This document shows, piece after piece, positions 25,706-35,705 of a stretch of 64,000 nucleotides of DNA; within the stretch, counting starts at the first letter, position 1, and each line of letters opens with the position of its first letter. This stretch comes from Kosakonia sacchari SP1 (GTDB lineage Bacteria > Pseudomonadota > Gammaproteobacteria > Enterobacterales > Enterobacteriaceae), in contig NZ_CP007215.2 in the NCBI RefSeq assembly GCF_000300455.3, positions 434,001 through 498,000 on the forward strand. The letters are read 5' to 3'. The notes under the pieces were generated by a model, which saw only the letters and a list, made by a program, of their open reading frames with translations, ran no database searches and was not told where the DNA came from. The position numbers were made by a program, and so were the translations under genes.

Positions 25706-25927
25706 CTATTTCGTCAGCGCTACGATACCGAGCGTCAGACCGGCAATCGCCGCTGCGCCGCCAGCAATGGCGCCGGCTGTTTCCCAGTTATCCTGAGTTG
25801 TGCCTTTCATACAGGTATTGGTATGTACCAGACGACCTTGATCATCATACACCGGTACACAAGGAGAATCGTGGGCACAGCCTGCCAGGAATGTCGCCAG
25901 TAATGCCACGGAAATGAATTTTTTCAT
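25706..25927 (-). CDS. yhdV: YhdV, small outer-membrane-type lipoprotein
   Basis: A 73-residue protein with a lipoprotein signal peptide: MKKFISVALLATFLAGCAH, with the lipobox LAGC placing the lipidated cysteine at 17. The mature part has two further cysteines (SPCVPVYDD and TNTCMKG) and a C-terminal glycine/alanine-rich segment, AGAIAGGAAAIAG, of glycine-zipper type that could insert in a membrane. Function unknown. It stands alone between the aap operon and the MHYT gene. Confidence 0.88.
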   Translation of the reverse strand: MKKFISVALLATFLAGCAHDSPCVPVYDDQGRLVHTNTCMKGTTQDNWETAGAIAGGAAAIAGLTLGIVALTK

Positions 25928-26240
25928 AATATTACCTCGAAATAATCACGATCCCCGATATCAATAATTACGATATCTGTCCAGAATCGATAAGGATTAT
26001 TTTACCATTCGCCTGCGCGAATTATCCGGTGCAATAATCTCAAATTATGTTCTTTGTAAAAATCATGAAGAGAAAACCGCGTTGCGGGTTAAATAGTGCA
26101 GAAAAGATGAAGGGTGAAATAAAAAATTCTGTTGCAATGCGTAAGCACTTGATTAAATAGAGATGGTGCATAACATTATTTTTATAAGAATAATCTAGTT
26201 TGCGGCTTTGGTAAAACAAAAGCGCCTGCTGGCGCTTTAT
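25928..26240. other. Spacer between the MHYT-GGDEF-EAL gene and yhdV
   Basis: A 313-base A+T-rich gap. It should hold the yhdV promoter next to 25928 and it carries the terminator of the MHYT gene at 26212-26238. I see no gene in it. Confidence 0.5.
26212..26238 (-). terminator. Terminator of the MHYT-GGDEF-EAL gene
   Basis: Stem AAAGCGCC/GGCGCTTT with a TGCT loop (26219-26238), followed on the minus strand by TGTTTTAC. It begins two bases after the gene's stop codon. Confidence 0.8.
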
Positions 26241-28334
26241 TTAACTCAATCCATCTTCAGGAGAGGGTCCGGGCGGGAGAAGTTTATTTCCGTAAGAAGT
26301 AATAGATTCCGCGCTCACCGGTTTACCTAATAAATACCCTTGCAGCGTATTACAGCCCAGCTCGGTAAGAAATTTTTGTTGTTCTTCTGTTTCCACACCT
26401 TCCGCTACAACTTTTAAATTCAGCGTCCTGGCTAACGCTACGATGGCGGAGACGATGGTGGCATCTTCACCTTCCCGGCTTAACTCGCGAACAAATGCGC
26501 GGTCGATTTTTAATTCGCAGGCCGGAAGACGTTTCAGATACAGCAAGCTGGAGTAGCCTGTACCAAAATCATCGATTGAGGCTTGAACGCCCGCATCTGT
26601 CAGTTCCGTCAACACGCGCACGCTCTCATCCGGATTGCTCATTGCCGTGGTTTCGGTCACTTCCAGGATTAACTTTTGCGGCGGCACACCATGCTTTTTT
26701 AGCGCCGCCATAATCGTTTCCACCAGAGTGCTCTGCTCAAACTGCAGGGTGGAAAGGTTCACCGCCACTGACCAGTCCAGGTGCCCCATTTTGCGCCATT
26801 CACCAAGCTGACGGCAGGCTTCATCCACTACCCAGTTACCGAGCGGCACAATCAGACCGGTTTTCTCCGCCAGCGGCAAAAAAACATCCGGAGTGAGTAC
26901 GCCCTGGTAAGGGTGATGCCAGCGCAACAGCGCCTCAAAGCCGATCACCGGCCCTGCAGGGGCTTTAAATTTGGGCTGGTAAACCAGCCGGAACTCCTGC
27001 CGCTCCAGTGCCATCCACAGATCATTGAGTAACTGCAACTGTGTTTGTGCCAGCGTGTTCATCGACGGCTGAAAGAAGTGGTAACCGTTACGGCCCATAT
27101 GTTTGGTGTGATACATCGCCGCATCGGCGTTGAACATCAGTTCCCGCTCGTTTTTGCCATCGTGTGGATAAAGCGCGATACCGACGCTCAACGTCACCAT
27201 CACATCATAGGGATCGATAGTGAAAGGTTTATCAATCACGCGTACCAACGAACTGGCAAGCGTTGCTGCTTCATCTGGCGCGCTGACTTCAGCCAGCAGA
27301 ACAAATTCGTCACCACCAATGCGTGCCAGCGTGTATTGCCCTTTTAATTTTTGCGTCAGGCGATCGGTCACCGCGACCAGCAATTTATCGCCGACATCGT
27401 GGCCCCAGGCGTCGTTGACGGTTTTGAAACCGTCGAGATCCATAAACATTAGTGCGAAGAAAGAGCCTTCGCGTTTGGCTTTATTGATAGCCTGCTCAAG
27501 GCGGTCTTCCAGCAACACACGGTTAGGCAGACGCGTTAAGGTATCGTGCAACGCCAGCCGCGCCAGTTCGCGGTTCGCGGCCGCCAGTGAGGTCGCTAAC
27601 AACGAAGTTCGTGCTTGCAAACGCGCATCGAACATCGACACCAGTAGCGTAATACCCAACACCGAGAAGGCCATCATGCCGACCAATACGGCTAACCAGT
27701 TATTGTTAAAACCGTTATGGCCCATAACGTGCTGATGAGGAATTTGAGCCGCCATCATGCCGGTGTAATGCATACCAGCAATGGCGATACCCATTAAAAT
27801 TGCCGCGCCAAAACGCATCAGTGCAACCTGGGCCGCTTCATGACGTAAATGGAAGGTGAGCCACAGCGCGGCGAAAGAGGCGACCAGCGCGATCGCTAAC
27901 GATAAGGCGACCCAATTCAGATTCCAGATGATAGCCGGGGAGACCTGAAGTGCGGCCATGCCGGTATAGTGCATCGCTGCGATACCCAGGCCCATGACAA
28001 TTGCACCCGGGATCAGGCGACGCAGATGCAGATGCGGGGCGCTCACCAGCCACAGCGCAAATAACGAAGATCCAATCGCGATAACCATTGAGAGGGCAGT
28101 GAGAAACGGTTCGTAGCGCATGTTCATAGACATGTTCATCGCCAGCATACCGATAAAGTGCATTGCCCAGATGCCTATCCCCATCGCTACGCCGCCGCCG
28201 CTGAGCCAGACCCATGACGATCCCTTGCTGCTGGTGGAAACTCGGCCGGCCATATTCAGGGCGGTATAAGAGACTAAAATGGCTACGATAAAAGAAACAA
28301 CAACAAGGATATAGTCGTATTGGCTATCCAGCAT
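26241..28334 (-). CDS. Membrane MHYT-GGDEF-EAL cyclic-di-GMP synthase/phosphodiesterase
   Basis: A 697-residue bifunctional c-di-GMP protein. The N-terminal seven-helix MHYT sensor domain (about 1-235) has three copies of the motif: MHFIGM (58-63), MHYTGM (121-126) and MHYTGM (188-193); MHYT domains are proposed to bind copper and sense a diatomic gas or redox state. The GGDEF domain keeps RIGGDEF (340-344) and so could make c-di-GMP, but the RxxD inhibitory site before it reads KGQY. The EAL domain keeps EALLRW (467-469), EVTET, DDFGTG (588-593) and AEGVE, so it should hydrolyse c-di-GMP. It resembles Pseudomonas MucR and is not at this locus in E. coli K-12. The start is the first ATG; its ribosome site is weak. 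Confidence 0.9.
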   Translation of the reverse strand: MLDSQYDYILVVVSFIVAILVSYTALNMAGRVSTSSKGSSWVWLSGGGVAMGIGIWAMHFIGMLAMNMSMNMRYEPFLTALSMVIAIGSSLFALWLVSAPHLHLRRLIPGAIVMGLGIAAMHYTGMAALQVSPAIIWNLNWVALSLAIALVASFAALWLTFHLRHEAAQVALMRFGAAILMGIAIAGMHYTGMMAAQIPHQHVMGHNGFNNNWLAVLVGMMAFSVLGITLLVSMFDARLQARTSLLATSLAAANRELARLALHDTLTRLPNRVLLEDRLEQAINKAKREGSFFALMFMDLDGFKTVNDAWGHDVGDKLLVAVTDRLTQKLKGQYTLARIGGDEFVLLAEVSAPDEAATLASSLVRVIDKPFTIDPYDVMVTLSVGIALYPHDGKNERELMFNADAAMYHTKHMGRNGYHFFQPSMNTLAQTQLQLLNDLWMALERQEFRLVYQPKFKAPAGPVIGFEALLRWHHPYQGVLTPDVFLPLAEKTGLIVPLGNWVVDEACRQLGEWRKMGHLDWSVAVNLSTLQFEQSTLVETIMAALKKHGVPPQKLILEVTETTAMSNPDESVRVLTELTDAGVQASIDDFGTGYSSLLYLKRLPACELKIDRAFVRELSREGEDATIVSAIVALARTLNLKVVAEGVETEEQQKFLTELGCNTLQGYLLGKPVSAESITSYGNKLLPPGPSPEDGLS

Positions 28335-28499
28335 GGTGTCATCAACTCATTCACTAAGGGCGTTACGCATTACTACGATCGGACTGGCGAAAAGGGCTGA
28401 GACATTAGCATCGTATGGGGATGGCTCAAAATGATTTAAATCCCTGCATTAATCAGGGTGATGGCTGCATTTTCGCGAATTTTCGCTACAAGCAATCAC

Positions 28500-28661
28500 T
28501 TACAGATTATTGCAGTTAACCAGTTTGAGCGGATTTACGGAGTTCATATTGCGGCACTTATCGATCTCGGTGGTCATATACTCAATCCAGTACATGATTA
28601 AGCTATCCAGCATGAGGATCGACAGGGCGAAAGCCACCAGCCACCAATACTTGCGAAACAT
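28500..28661 (-). CDS. yhdU: YhdU, small membrane protein (DUF2556)
   Basis: A 53-residue protein with one transmembrane helix (about 5-24, WWLVAFALSILMLDSLIMYW) and a short outside tail with two cysteines, DKCRN and LVNCNN. Function unknown. A longer frame reaches 28760, but the ATG at 28661 follows an AAGGGAG ribosome site and gives the length of the E. coli protein. It lies downstream of fis in the same direction, where E. coli also has yhdJ; yhdJ is absent here. Confidence 0.82.
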   Translation of the reverse strand: MFRKYWWLVAFALSILMLDSLIMYWIEYMTTEIDKCRNMNSVNPLKLVNCNNL

Positions 28662-28762
28662 TCCGTATCTCCCTTTCTTGCAACCATTTGTTGAAATATA
28701 CACGAATCCGCAACCCCGGAATGACAGGGAAAGCGAGGTTTTTAGCGCTATTTCAGACAATA

Positions 28763-28798
28763 AAAAAGGCGCTTTCCCATGCCGGTTAGCGCCTTTTT
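28763..28798 (-). terminator. Terminator of the dusB-fis operon
   Basis: Stem AAAAAGGCGC/GCGCCTTTTT with a 16-base loop that can fold further. On the minus strand it ends in TTTTTTATT and lies 25 bases after fis. It reads as a terminator in both directions. Confidence 0.88.
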
Positions 28799-28823
28799 AT
28801 CAATACAACCCACTGATTAAAAA

Positions 28824-29120
28824 TCAGTTCATGCCGTATTTTTTCAGTTTTTTACGCAGCGTACCGCGGTTGATGCCCATCATCAGCGCCGCGCGGGTCT
28901 GATTACCACGGGTGTATTGCATCACCATGTCCAACAGTGGCTGTTCTACTTCAGCCAGTACCAGCTCATACAGGTCATTAACATCCTGACCATTCAGTTG
29001 AGCAAAATAGTTCTTCAGTGCCTGTTTTACCGAGTCACGGAGCGGTTTTTGGGTTACCTGATCCTGAGAGTTAACGGTAGAAACGGTCAGTACGTCAGAA
29101 TTTACGCGTTGTTCGAACAT
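28824..29120 (-). CDS. fis: Fis, nucleoid-associated DNA-bending regulator
   Basis: Homodimeric nucleoid protein that bends DNA, activates rRNA P1 promoters, and aids site-specific recombination. All 98 residues match E. coli Fis as I know it: N-terminal beta-hairpin arms that contact invertases (about 11-26), dimer helices, and a C-terminal helix-turn-helix (about 74-95, [23 protein letters not shown]). It is the second gene of dusB-fis, 25 bases after dusB, and so driven by the growth-rate-controlled promoter ahead of dusB. The rRNA operon it would activate lies 8 kb away in this window. Confidence 0.98.
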
Positions 29121-29145
29121 AGTTCTGTCAGCTCTTTATTTCTGT

Positions 29146-30111
29146 TTACGCAAAATTTTCGAAGTATGCCTCCAACGCCTCCAGCTGTTCGCTGGCATTC
29201 TCAATGGCGTTGAATGTGCGCCGAAACTGGTCATTCGGAGCGTGCTCCTGGAGATACCAGGAGACGTGTTTGCGTGCGATTCGGTAACCTTTTGCCTGAC
29301 CGTAAAAGTCATGCAGTTCCCGAACATGCGCGCAAAGCAAGCGCTTAACCTCTGCCAAAGGCAGCGGGGCCAGCAGCTCCCCAGTGTCCAGATAATGCTG
29401 GATTTCCCGGAAGATCCAGGGTCTTCCCTGAGCTGCGCGGCCTATCATCAGGGCATCCGCCCCTGTATAGTCGAGCACAGCTCTGGCTTTAAGCGGGTCA
29501 GTAATGTCGCCATTCGCGATAACCGGAATGGAAACTTTCTGCTTAACTGCCCGAATACTGTCGTACTCAGCGTCTCCATTGAACAAACAGGCGCGGGTGC
29601 GTCCATGAATGGTCAGAGCCTGAATACCACACTCTTCAGCCAGTTGGGCAATTTCTACGCAGTTACGGTGTTCTGGAGCCCAACCCGTGCGAATCTTCAG
29701 AGTGACAGGAACATCCACTGCATTAACTACCGAGGTCAGGATCGACTGCACCAGATCCGGGTATTGCAGCAGGGCGGAACCTGCAAGCTTGCGATTCACT
29801 TTTTTAGCCGGGCAACCCATATTGATATCAATAATCTGGGCGCCGCTTTCCACGTTAATACGTGCGGCTTCCGCCATTTCATCCGGGTCGCTGCCGGCAA
29901 TTTGCACGGTGCGAATACCGGGTTCATCAATGTGCACCATCCGCAGTCGGGACTTGTCGCTTTCCCACACTTGTGGGTTAGAAGACATCATCTCGGATAC
30001 GGTTAAACCGGCTCCCATCTCGTAGCACAACGTCCTAAATGGTCTGTCAGTAATGCCAGCCATTGGCGCTGCGATCAGGCGATTTCTGAGCTGGTGGTGT
30101 CCGATGCGCAT
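29146..30111 (-). CDS. dusB: tRNA-dihydrouridine synthase B
   Basis: FMN enzyme that reduces uridine to dihydrouridine in the tRNA D-loop (U17 in E. coli). It is a TIM-barrel protein of 321 residues with the catalytic C100 in [12 protein letters not shown] and FMN/phosphate-binding IPVIANGDI and [11 protein letters not shown] segments. First gene of the dusB-fis operon. Confidence 0.97.
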   Translation of the reverse strand: MRIGHHQLRNRLIAAPMAGITDRPFRTLCYEMGAGLTVSEMMSSNPQVWESDKSRLRMVHIDEPGIRTVQIAGSDPDEMAEAARINVESGAQIIDINMGCPAKKVNRKLAGSALLQYPDLVQSILTSVVNAVDVPVTLKIRTGWAPEHRNCVEIAQLAEECGIQALTIHGRTRACLFNGDAEYDSIRAVKQKVSIPVIANGDITDPLKARAVLDYTGADALMIGRAAQGRPWIFREIQHYLDTGELLAPLPLAEVKRLLCAHVRELHDFYGQAKGYRIARKHVSWYLQEHAPNDQFRRTFNAIENASEQLEALEAYFENFA

Positions 30112-30479
30112 GAGTTAAGAAATGACCATACTGTGACTGCAAGGCGGCGTATATTACGCATTTTTTGCACGAGATGAAAGGCCAAACTTTGAGCAATCCT
30201 CTGTTGTAGATCAAGGAATAGCCAGTCCACCGGAGCAATAAACGTATTAAATCATGTTTTTCATATGGTTATGCAAAAGATAAAAATTTCACATAACGCA
30301 TAAATTCGCACAAGTTATCGTTTTTTCACGGGTGATAAGCGGCTGAACTGCTGTTTTTTCAGACAAAAATGACGATTTTTGCGAAGCTGCTCGCAATTTT
30401 CTCATCGGCATTTTGGCTGCTTTTTCGACAGTTCAGCGTGCTGGCTCCGCGAAACGTGGCTCACAGACCGCGTCCAGTT
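30112..30479. other. prmA-dusB spacer with nested inverted repeats
   Basis: A 368-base gap. The dusB promoter lies at its left end. At 30342-30437, arms GCTGAACTG (30342-30350) and CAGTTCAGC (30429-30437) enclose a second hairpin TTGCGA-AGCTGC-TCGCAA (30379-30396). On the minus strand the inner hairpin is followed by AAATCGTCATTTTTGTC, so it may be the prmA terminator. No gene is supported. Confidence 0.6.
30151..30179 (-). promoter_or_regulatory. dusB-fis promoter
   Basis: On the minus strand -35 TTTCAT (30174-30179) and -10 TAATAT (30151-30156) are 17 bases apart and followed by the GC-rich ACGCCGCC discriminator. That layout is the known fis promoter, which is repressed by ppGpp and by Fis and is stimulated in rapid growth. 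Confidence 0.85.
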
Positions 30480-31361
30480 TTACCTTTTCTGTCCCGTAAT
30501 ACGGCACCACTCATCTTTCTCGACCACCGGGTCAAGAGTAAAGAGTTCTGTATAGGCTTCGCATACGCTGTCAGCCTGGCTGGCAAGGATACCAGAGAGC
30601 CCCAGCAAACCGCCCTCAACGGGCAATACGCTGATTAACGGTGCCAGTTCACGCAGAGGGCCAGCCAGGATATTGGCGACCACCACATCGGCTTTCATCG
30701 CGTCTGGCTGGTCTTTCGGCAAGTACAATTCGAGACGCTCAGAAACACCGTTGCGCTCGGCGTTGTCGCGGCTGGCCTGAATAGCTTGCGGATCAATATC
30801 AATACCGATTGCTTTCGCCGCACCCAGTTTCAGGGCGGCGATCGCAAGGATCCCGGAGCCGCAGCCAAAATCGATCACCGTTTTGCCGACAAGATCCAGT
30901 CCATCGAGCCATTGCAGACACAAAGAGGTGGTTGGGTGTGTGCCGGTGCCGAATGCCAGACCCGGATCGAGCATCACATTCACCGCATTCGCATCCGGCA
31001 CGTCGCGCCAGCTCGGGCAGATCCACAGGCGTTCGCCAAAGCGCATCGGGTGGAAGTTATCCATCCATTCGCGCTCCCAGTCCTTATCTTCCAGTTGCTC
31101 AATTTTGTGGGCGAAACCTTCGCCGAGCAGCGGGTGAAAAGCGAGTTGGGCGACAACGTCCGCCATCTCGGTTTCCGCGTCAAACAGGCCGATAACGTCA
31201 GTATCGCCCCACAGACGGGTTTCACCCGGCAGCGGTTCAAATACGGGCGTGTCGTGCGTGTCCTGGAAGGTAATGGACACCGCGCCCGCTTCCATCAGAG
31301 CATCGCTCAAATCTTCTGCATTCGCGCCGGTGGTGTTTAGTTTCAGTTGGATCCAAGGCAT
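30480..31361 (-). CDS. prmA: Ribosomal protein L11 methyltransferase
   Basis: Trimethylates several amino groups of ribosomal protein L11 using S-adenosylmethionine. The 293-residue protein has an N-terminal L11-recognition domain with conserved [13 protein letters not shown] and a C-terminal Rossmann methyltransferase domain with [20 protein letters not shown]; the NILAGPL motif near 230 marks the catalytic site. It lies 11 bases after panF in the same direction. Confidence 0.96.
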   Translation of the reverse strand: MPWIQLKLNTTGANAEDLSDALMEAGAVSITFQDTHDTPVFEPLPGETRLWGDTDVIGLFDAETEMADVVAQLAFHPLLGEGFAHKIEQLEDKDWEREWMDNFHPMRFGERLWICPSWRDVPDANAVNVMLDPGLAFGTGTHPTTSLCLQWLDGLDLVGKTVIDFGCGSGILAIAALKLGAAKAIGIDIDPQAIQASRDNAERNGVSERLELYLPKDQPDAMKADVVVANILAGPLRELAPLISVLPVEGGLLGLSGILASQADSVCEAYTELFTLDPVVEKDEWCRITGQKR

Positions 31362-31372
31362 GGCATAACTCT

Positions 31373-32824
31373 TTATTCATTAACAGAAATAGTCGGGGCC
31401 TGCGGCGCGGGTTGACCGAAACGGTTCCCGACAATGAAGGCCAGCAAACTTAACAGCAGCGAGGGCACAATCGGATGGAAGCCCAGGTACTGAATATTAA
31501 AGGTGGCGAGCACGGCATACAGCGCACCGCCAACAATCATGGCGCTGAGCGCGCCGGTGGAATTAGCGCGATCCCAGTAAAGACCCAGCACCAGCGGCCA
31601 CAGGAATACCGCTTCAAGTCCACCAAACGCTAACAGGTTCAGCCAGATGATCATCTCTGGCGGACGCCATGCGGCCAGCATCATCAAAATGCCGAGCACC
31701 AGCGTTGTAATGGTGGAAATGCGTTTTAAGCGTGGCTCATGACGAATTTTAGTCGGCTGCGCGCTTAACCACAGATCTTTGATGATTGTCGCGGAAGCCT
31801 GCAACAGATGCGCGTTGACGTTGGACATGATCGCGGCCATCGGTGCGGCAAGGAACAACCCTGCGGCCCACGGTGGTAACACTTCGACCATTAGCGTGGG
31901 AATGACCTGATCCGGCACCGACAGATTCGGTAGCACAGCGCGGCCCAGCGCACCTGCCAGGTGCATTCCCAGCATCAACAACGCGATGACGATGGTGCCG
32001 ATAATGATCCCACGGTGCACCGACTTGCTGTCTTTATACGAAATACAGCGCACAGCAGTATGCGGCAGACCGATAACGCCAAAACAGACCAGTACCCAAA
32101 AGGAGGTCATAAACGCCGGGGAAAGGATGTCGTGTGCGCCCTGCGGGCTCACCAGTTTCGGATCGATATGCTGCAAGGTATCAACGGCGTTAGATAAACC
32201 ACCCGCTGCATGGATCACGCCGACCAGCAACACCAGCGTACCGATCAGCATCACCATGCCTTGCATGGTGTCGTTCAGGACGCTGGCGCGAAAACCGCCA
32301 AACGCCGTATACAACGCAATGGTAATGCCGAAGATAAGCAGGCCCGATTCGTATTTGATGCCAGCCGCCGTTTCCAGCAGACGCGCGCCGCCGATAAACT
32401 GCACGGCAATCGCACCGACAAAGGCCACCAGCAGGCTGACGCTGGCAATCCACACGACTGCGCGGCTCTGGTAGCGCGCCATCAGCATGTCGTTGAGCGT
32501 AATTGCATTGTAGCGACGCGCCAGAATTGCGAATTTCTTGCCGAGAATGCCCAGCGACAGCCAAATGGTGGGAACCTGGATCATCGCCAGCAGCACCCAG
32601 CCAAGGCCAAATTTGTATGCGGCGCCCGGCCCGCCAATAAACGAACTGGCGCTGACATAGGTTGCGGTCAGCGTCATCGCCAGCACAAATCCGCCCATGG
32701 AACGGTTACCGAGGAAGTATTCGCTCAGGAAAGTACCGCTGCTACGCTGGCGCATCGCATAGAAAGAGAGGCCGAAGACAACAATCAGGTAGATTATCAG
32801 CACGGCGATAATTTCAGTTTGCAT
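31373..32824 (-). CDS. panF: Sodium/pantothenate symporter
   Basis: Inner-membrane sodium:solute symporter that imports pantothenate for coenzyme A synthesis. With ATG at 32824 it has 483 residues, the E. coli length; a longer frame back to 32920 would overlap yhdT further. About 13 hydrophobic helices can be read, with the family motifs [14 protein letters not shown] and the N-terminal [16 protein letters not shown]. The start overlaps the yhdT end by 11 bases, so the two are probably coupled. Confidence 0.96.
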   Translation of the reverse strand: MQTEIIAVLIIYLIVVFGLSFYAMRQRSSGTFLSEYFLGNRSMGGFVLAMTLTATYVSASSFIGGPGAAYKFGLGWVLLAMIQVPTIWLSLGILGKKFAILARRYNAITLNDMLMARYQSRAVVWIASVSLLVAFVGAIAVQFIGGARLLETAAGIKYESGLLIFGITIALYTAFGGFRASVLNDTMQGMVMLIGTLVLLVGVIHAAGGLSNAVDTLQHIDPKLVSPQGAHDILSPAFMTSFWVLVCFGVIGLPHTAVRCISYKDSKSVHRGIIIGTIVIALLMLGMHLAGALGRAVLPNLSVPDQVIPTLMVEVLPPWAAGLFLAAPMAAIMSNVNAHLLQASATIIKDLWLSAQPTKIRHEPRLKRISTITTLVLGILMMLAAWRPPEMIIWLNLLAFGGLEAVFLWPLVLGLYWDRANSTGALSAMIVGGALYAVLATFNIQYLGFHPIVPSLLLSLLAFIVGNRFGQPAPQAPTISVNE

Positions 32825-33056
32825 CGTTATCCTCCAGAGAGATATCGCGGAAGATAAAGCGCACCATCGCCCAGCAAAGTAAAACAAATACCAGCGGCGT
32901 AAGCAGGCAGGCCAGTTCAAACCAACGCGGCAGCCCGGTGAAGCCCTGCTCTGTACCCGGTAGGTAAGCGCACACTAACCAGGCGGCAAGATAAAGAAGG
33001 GTCAGCCACAGCGCCCAGCGGGCTTCTTTGTGAGCCTGAACAAAACGGTTGTCCAT
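32814..33056 (-). CDS. yhdT: YhdT, DUF997 small membrane protein
   Basis: An 80-residue protein with two hydrophobic helices (about 16-35 and 49-70), N-terminal MDNRFVQAHKEARWAL and an acidic tail LEDNDAN. It belongs to DUF997 and always lies just before panF, which suggests but does not prove a part in the symporter. An AAGGGA ribosome site supports ATG at 33056 over the longer frame. Confidence 0.87.
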   Translation of the reverse strand: MDNRFVQAHKEARWALWLTLLYLAAWLVCAYLPGTEQGFTGLPRWFELACLLTPLVFVLLCWAMVRFIFRDISLEDNDAN

Positions 33057-33123
33057 TTTTGTCCCTTGTAAATGAAGAAAGCGGGGATTGTACCCTATGG
33101 GCAAGTTGAGGGGAGAGAAAAAC

Positions 33124-33150
33124 AAAAAAGGCCGGAAGATCCGGCCTTTT
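33124..33150 (-). terminator. Terminator of the aroQ-accBC transcript
   Basis: Stem AAAAGGCCGG/CCGGCCTTTT with a 5-base loop; on the minus strand the descending arm runs into TTTTTT. It lies 15 bases after accC. Confidence 0.9.
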
Positions 33151-33164
33151 GCGCTGATTGCAGA

Positions 33165-34514
33165 TTATTTTTCCTGCAAACCGAGTTTTTTCTCCAGATA
33201 GTGGATGTTGGTGCCACCATGCTGGAAGTTCTCGTCGCTCATAATACGCATCTGCAAATCAACGTTGGTTTTGATCCCGTCGATAATCAGCTCCTGCAAC
33301 GCATTCTTCATGCGCGCAATCGCCACATCGCGGCTCTCGCCGTAGCAGATAAGCTTGCCAATCATTGAATCGTAATACGGCGGTACAGTGTAACCGGCGT
33401 AAATATGCGATTCCCAGCGCACACCAAACCCACCAGGGGCATGGAAGCGGGTGATTTTGCCCGGGCTAGGCAGGAAGGTGTTTGGATCTTCGGCGTTAAT
33501 ACGGCATTCCACCGCATGGCCTTTCACCACAACTTCTTCTTGCTTAATGGACAGCGGCTGGCCGGCTGCGATACGCAGCTGTTCTTTGATCAGGTCTACG
33601 CCGGTAATCATTTCGGTAACCGGATGTTCAACCTGAATACGGGTGTTCATCTCGATGAAGTAGAACTCGCCGTTTTCGAACAGGAACTCAAACGTACCCG
33701 CTCCGCGATAGCCGATATCGACACAAGCTTTCGCACAACGCTCACCGATATAGCGACGCAGTTCCGGCGTGATGCCCGGTGCCGGTGCTTCTTCGACCAC
33801 TTTCTGGTGGCGGCGCTGCATGGAGCAGTCGCGCTCTGCCAGATAGATAGCGTTGCCCTGACCATCGGCCAGCACCTGGATCTCGACGTGGCGAGGGTTT
33901 TCCAGGTATTTTTCCATGTACACCATGTCGTTGTTGAAAGCGGCTTTCGCTTCCGCACGCGTCATGCTGATGGACTGCGCCAGGTCGGCGTCTTTGCGCA
34001 CCACGCGCATACCGCGACCGCCGCCGCCGCCGGAGGCTTTGATGATAACCGGGTAACCGATGCGCTTAGCATGGGCGCGGTTTGCATCCATATCGTCGCC
34101 CAGCGGGCCGTCTGAACCCGGCACGGTCGGAACGCCAGCTTTCTTCATGGCGGTGATTGCCGACACTTTGTCGCCCATCAGGCGGATGGTGTCAGCTTTC
34201 GGGCCGATGAAGATAAAGCCAGAACGCTCAACCTGCTCAGCAAAGTTGGCATTCTCAGAGAGGAAGCCATAACCCGGGTGAATCGCCACAGCGCCGGTGA
34301 TTTCGGCGGCGGAGATAATTGCCGGGATATTCAGATAGCTTTTTACTGATGGTGCAGGACCGATACATACGGTCTCGTCAGCCAGCAGTACGTGTTTTAA
34401 ATCGCGATCCGCAGTCGAGTGCACGGCGACAGTCTTGATGCCCAGTTCTTTACAGGCACGAAGAATACGCAGTGCAATCTCGCCGCGGTTAGCGATAACA
34501 ATTTTATCCAGCAT
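33165..34514 (-). CDS. accC: Biotin carboxylase subunit of acetyl-CoA carboxylase
   Basis: ATP-grasp enzyme that carboxylates the biotin of AccB, committing acetyl-CoA to fatty-acid synthesis. It has 449 residues, as in E. coli. The glycine-rich loop [12 protein letters not shown] near 161-172, the [18 protein letters not shown] segment and [13 protein letters not shown] with the catalytic glutamates and arginine are all intact. It follows accB by 11 bases, the conserved accBC operon. Confidence 0.98.
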   Translation of the reverse strand: MLDKIVIANRGEIALRILRACKELGIKTVAVHSTADRDLKHVLLADETVCIGPAPSVKSYLNIPAIISAAEITGAVAIHPGYGFLSENANFAEQVERSGFIFIGPKADTIRLMGDKVSAITAMKKAGVPTVPGSDGPLGDDMDANRAHAKRIGYPVIIKASGGGGGRGMRVVRKDADLAQSISMTRAEAKAAFNNDMVYMEKYLENPRHVEIQVLADGQGNAIYLAERDCSMQRRHQKVVEEAPAPGITPELRRYIGERCAKACVDIGYRGAGTFEFLFENGEFYFIEMNTRIQVEHPVTEMITGVDLIKEQLRIAAGQPLSIKQEEVVVKGHAVECRINAEDPNTFLPSPGKITRFHAPGGFGVRWESHIYAGYTVPPYYDSMIGKLICYGESRDVAIARMKNALQELIIDGIKTNVDLQMRIMSDENFQHGGTNIHYLEKKLGLQEK

Positions 34515-34525
34515 GTGCGCCTCGT

Positions 34526-34996
34526 TTACTCGATGACGACCAGCGGCTCGTCAAATTCAACCGGTTGGCCACTTTCCACCAGAATGGCTTTCACCACGCC
34601 TGATTTATCGGCTTCGATCTGGTTCATCATTTTCATGGCTTCAACGATGCACAGGGTATCGCCCACGTTGACTTTCTGGCCGATTTCGATAAACGCTTTC
34701 GCGTCCGGGCTCGGGGTGCGATAGAAGGTTCCGACCATCGGGGAACGTACGATGTGACCACTGATTTCCGCTGCGGCTGCAGGGGCTTCCGGCGCTGCGG
34801 TAGGTGCGACAGCGTTAGACAGGGCTGGCTGCTGTTGCATCATCGGCGCAGCATAAGCCTGCTGCATAACCGGGAAGCCAGCATTCGGCGCGCTGCGGCT
34901 GATGCGCACAGACTCTTCGCCTTCAGAAATTTCCAGTTCGGAGATGCCTGATTCTTCAACCAGCTCGATCAGTTTCTTAATCTTACGAATATCCAT
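34526..34996 (-). CDS. accB: Biotin carboxyl carrier protein of acetyl-CoA carboxylase
   Basis: Carries biotin between AccC and the AccAD carboxyltransferase. It has 156 residues: an N-terminal domain ([17 protein letters not shown]), a long alanine/proline/glutamine linker, and the biotinyl domain with EAMKMMNQ, in which K122 is the biotin site. The Pro-Ala linker is of the typical enterobacterial kind. Only 21 bases separate it from aroQ, so any accBC promoter must lie in or before aroQ, in line with the distant promoter known in E. coli. Confidence 0.98.
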   Translation of the reverse strand: MDIRKIKKLIELVEESGISELEISEGEESVRISRSAPNAGFPVMQQAYAAPMMQQQPALSNAVAPTAAPEAPAAAAEISGHIVRSPMVGTFYRTPSPDAKAFIEIGQKVNVGDTLCIVEAMKMMNQIEADKSGVVKAILVESGQPVEFDEPLVVIE

Positions 34997-35017
34997 GAGT
35001 GGGTTCCGTACTCTTGT

Positions 35018-35470
35018 TTAGTGTGATTGTGACAGGCGTTTTACCGCCGTCTGTAAAGCGTATGAATAACCTTCCGCGCCCAGCCCGCAAATAACGCCCT
35101 CGGCGATATCTGACAGATACGAGTGGTGGCGGAATGGCTCCCGCGCATGCACGTTGGTCAGGTGGATCTCGATAAACGGGATGCCGACCGCCAGCAGTGC
35201 GTCGCGGATAGCAACACTGGTGTGCGTAAACGCGGCCGGATTGATCAGGATAAAGTCCATAATGTCTTTTGCCTGATGAATACGGTCGATGATTGCGTAC
35301 TCCGCGTTTGACTGAAAATGCGCCAGTTCCACATCAAGCGCTGCCGCTTCGGTGTTCAAACCGTTAACAATCTCGCTAAGCGTAAGCGTGCCGTACTTAT
35401 CCGGCTCACGGGTGCCAAGCATGTTCAGGTTCGGTCCGTTCAAAACTAATATGTGGAACTTGCCAGCCAT
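35018..35470 (-). CDS. aroQ: Type II 3-dehydroquinate dehydratase
   Basis: Converts 3-dehydroquinate to 3-dehydroshikimate; as a type II enzyme it forms a dodecamer and uses a catalytic tyrosine and arginine near the N-terminus ([17 protein letters not shown]). It has 150 residues, with [20 protein letters not shown] holding the conserved histidine. E. coli K-12 lacks a type II enzyme and uses AroD, while Salmonella and Klebsiella-type enterobacteria carry aroQ at this site. Transcribed toward accB. Confidence 0.93.
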   Translation of the reverse strand: MAGKFHILVLNGPNLNMLGTREPDKYGTLTLSEIVNGLNTEAAALDVELAHFQSNAEYAIIDRIHQAKDIMDFILINPAAFTHTSVAIRDALLAVGIPFIEIHLTNVHAREPFRHHSYLSDIAEGVICGLGAEGYSYALQTAVKRLSQSH

Positions 35471-35705
35471 TGTGCCGCTATCTCCTGCGATTCTCGGGTA
35501 AAAAACAAAATATACCTTCGATTCGCGATTGTCACCTTTTCAGAGGCTAAAAACCCCTGTCAGGAAAACCAAAGTCGCACATTATAACGATTTCGTAGCA
35601 TTTGGCAGCAAAATACTGGTCTTATCAGGGAAGATTATCAACCACCGCCCGGAATCTGGCGGTGAATGATAGTAGATCTGCGGAGAACTGCACACAATGA
35701 GCGTA

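Noticed and set aside
33405-34115. A 236-codon plus-strand frame across accC
   Set aside because: It lies wholly inside accC in antisense and shows no family motif; a codon-bias shadow.
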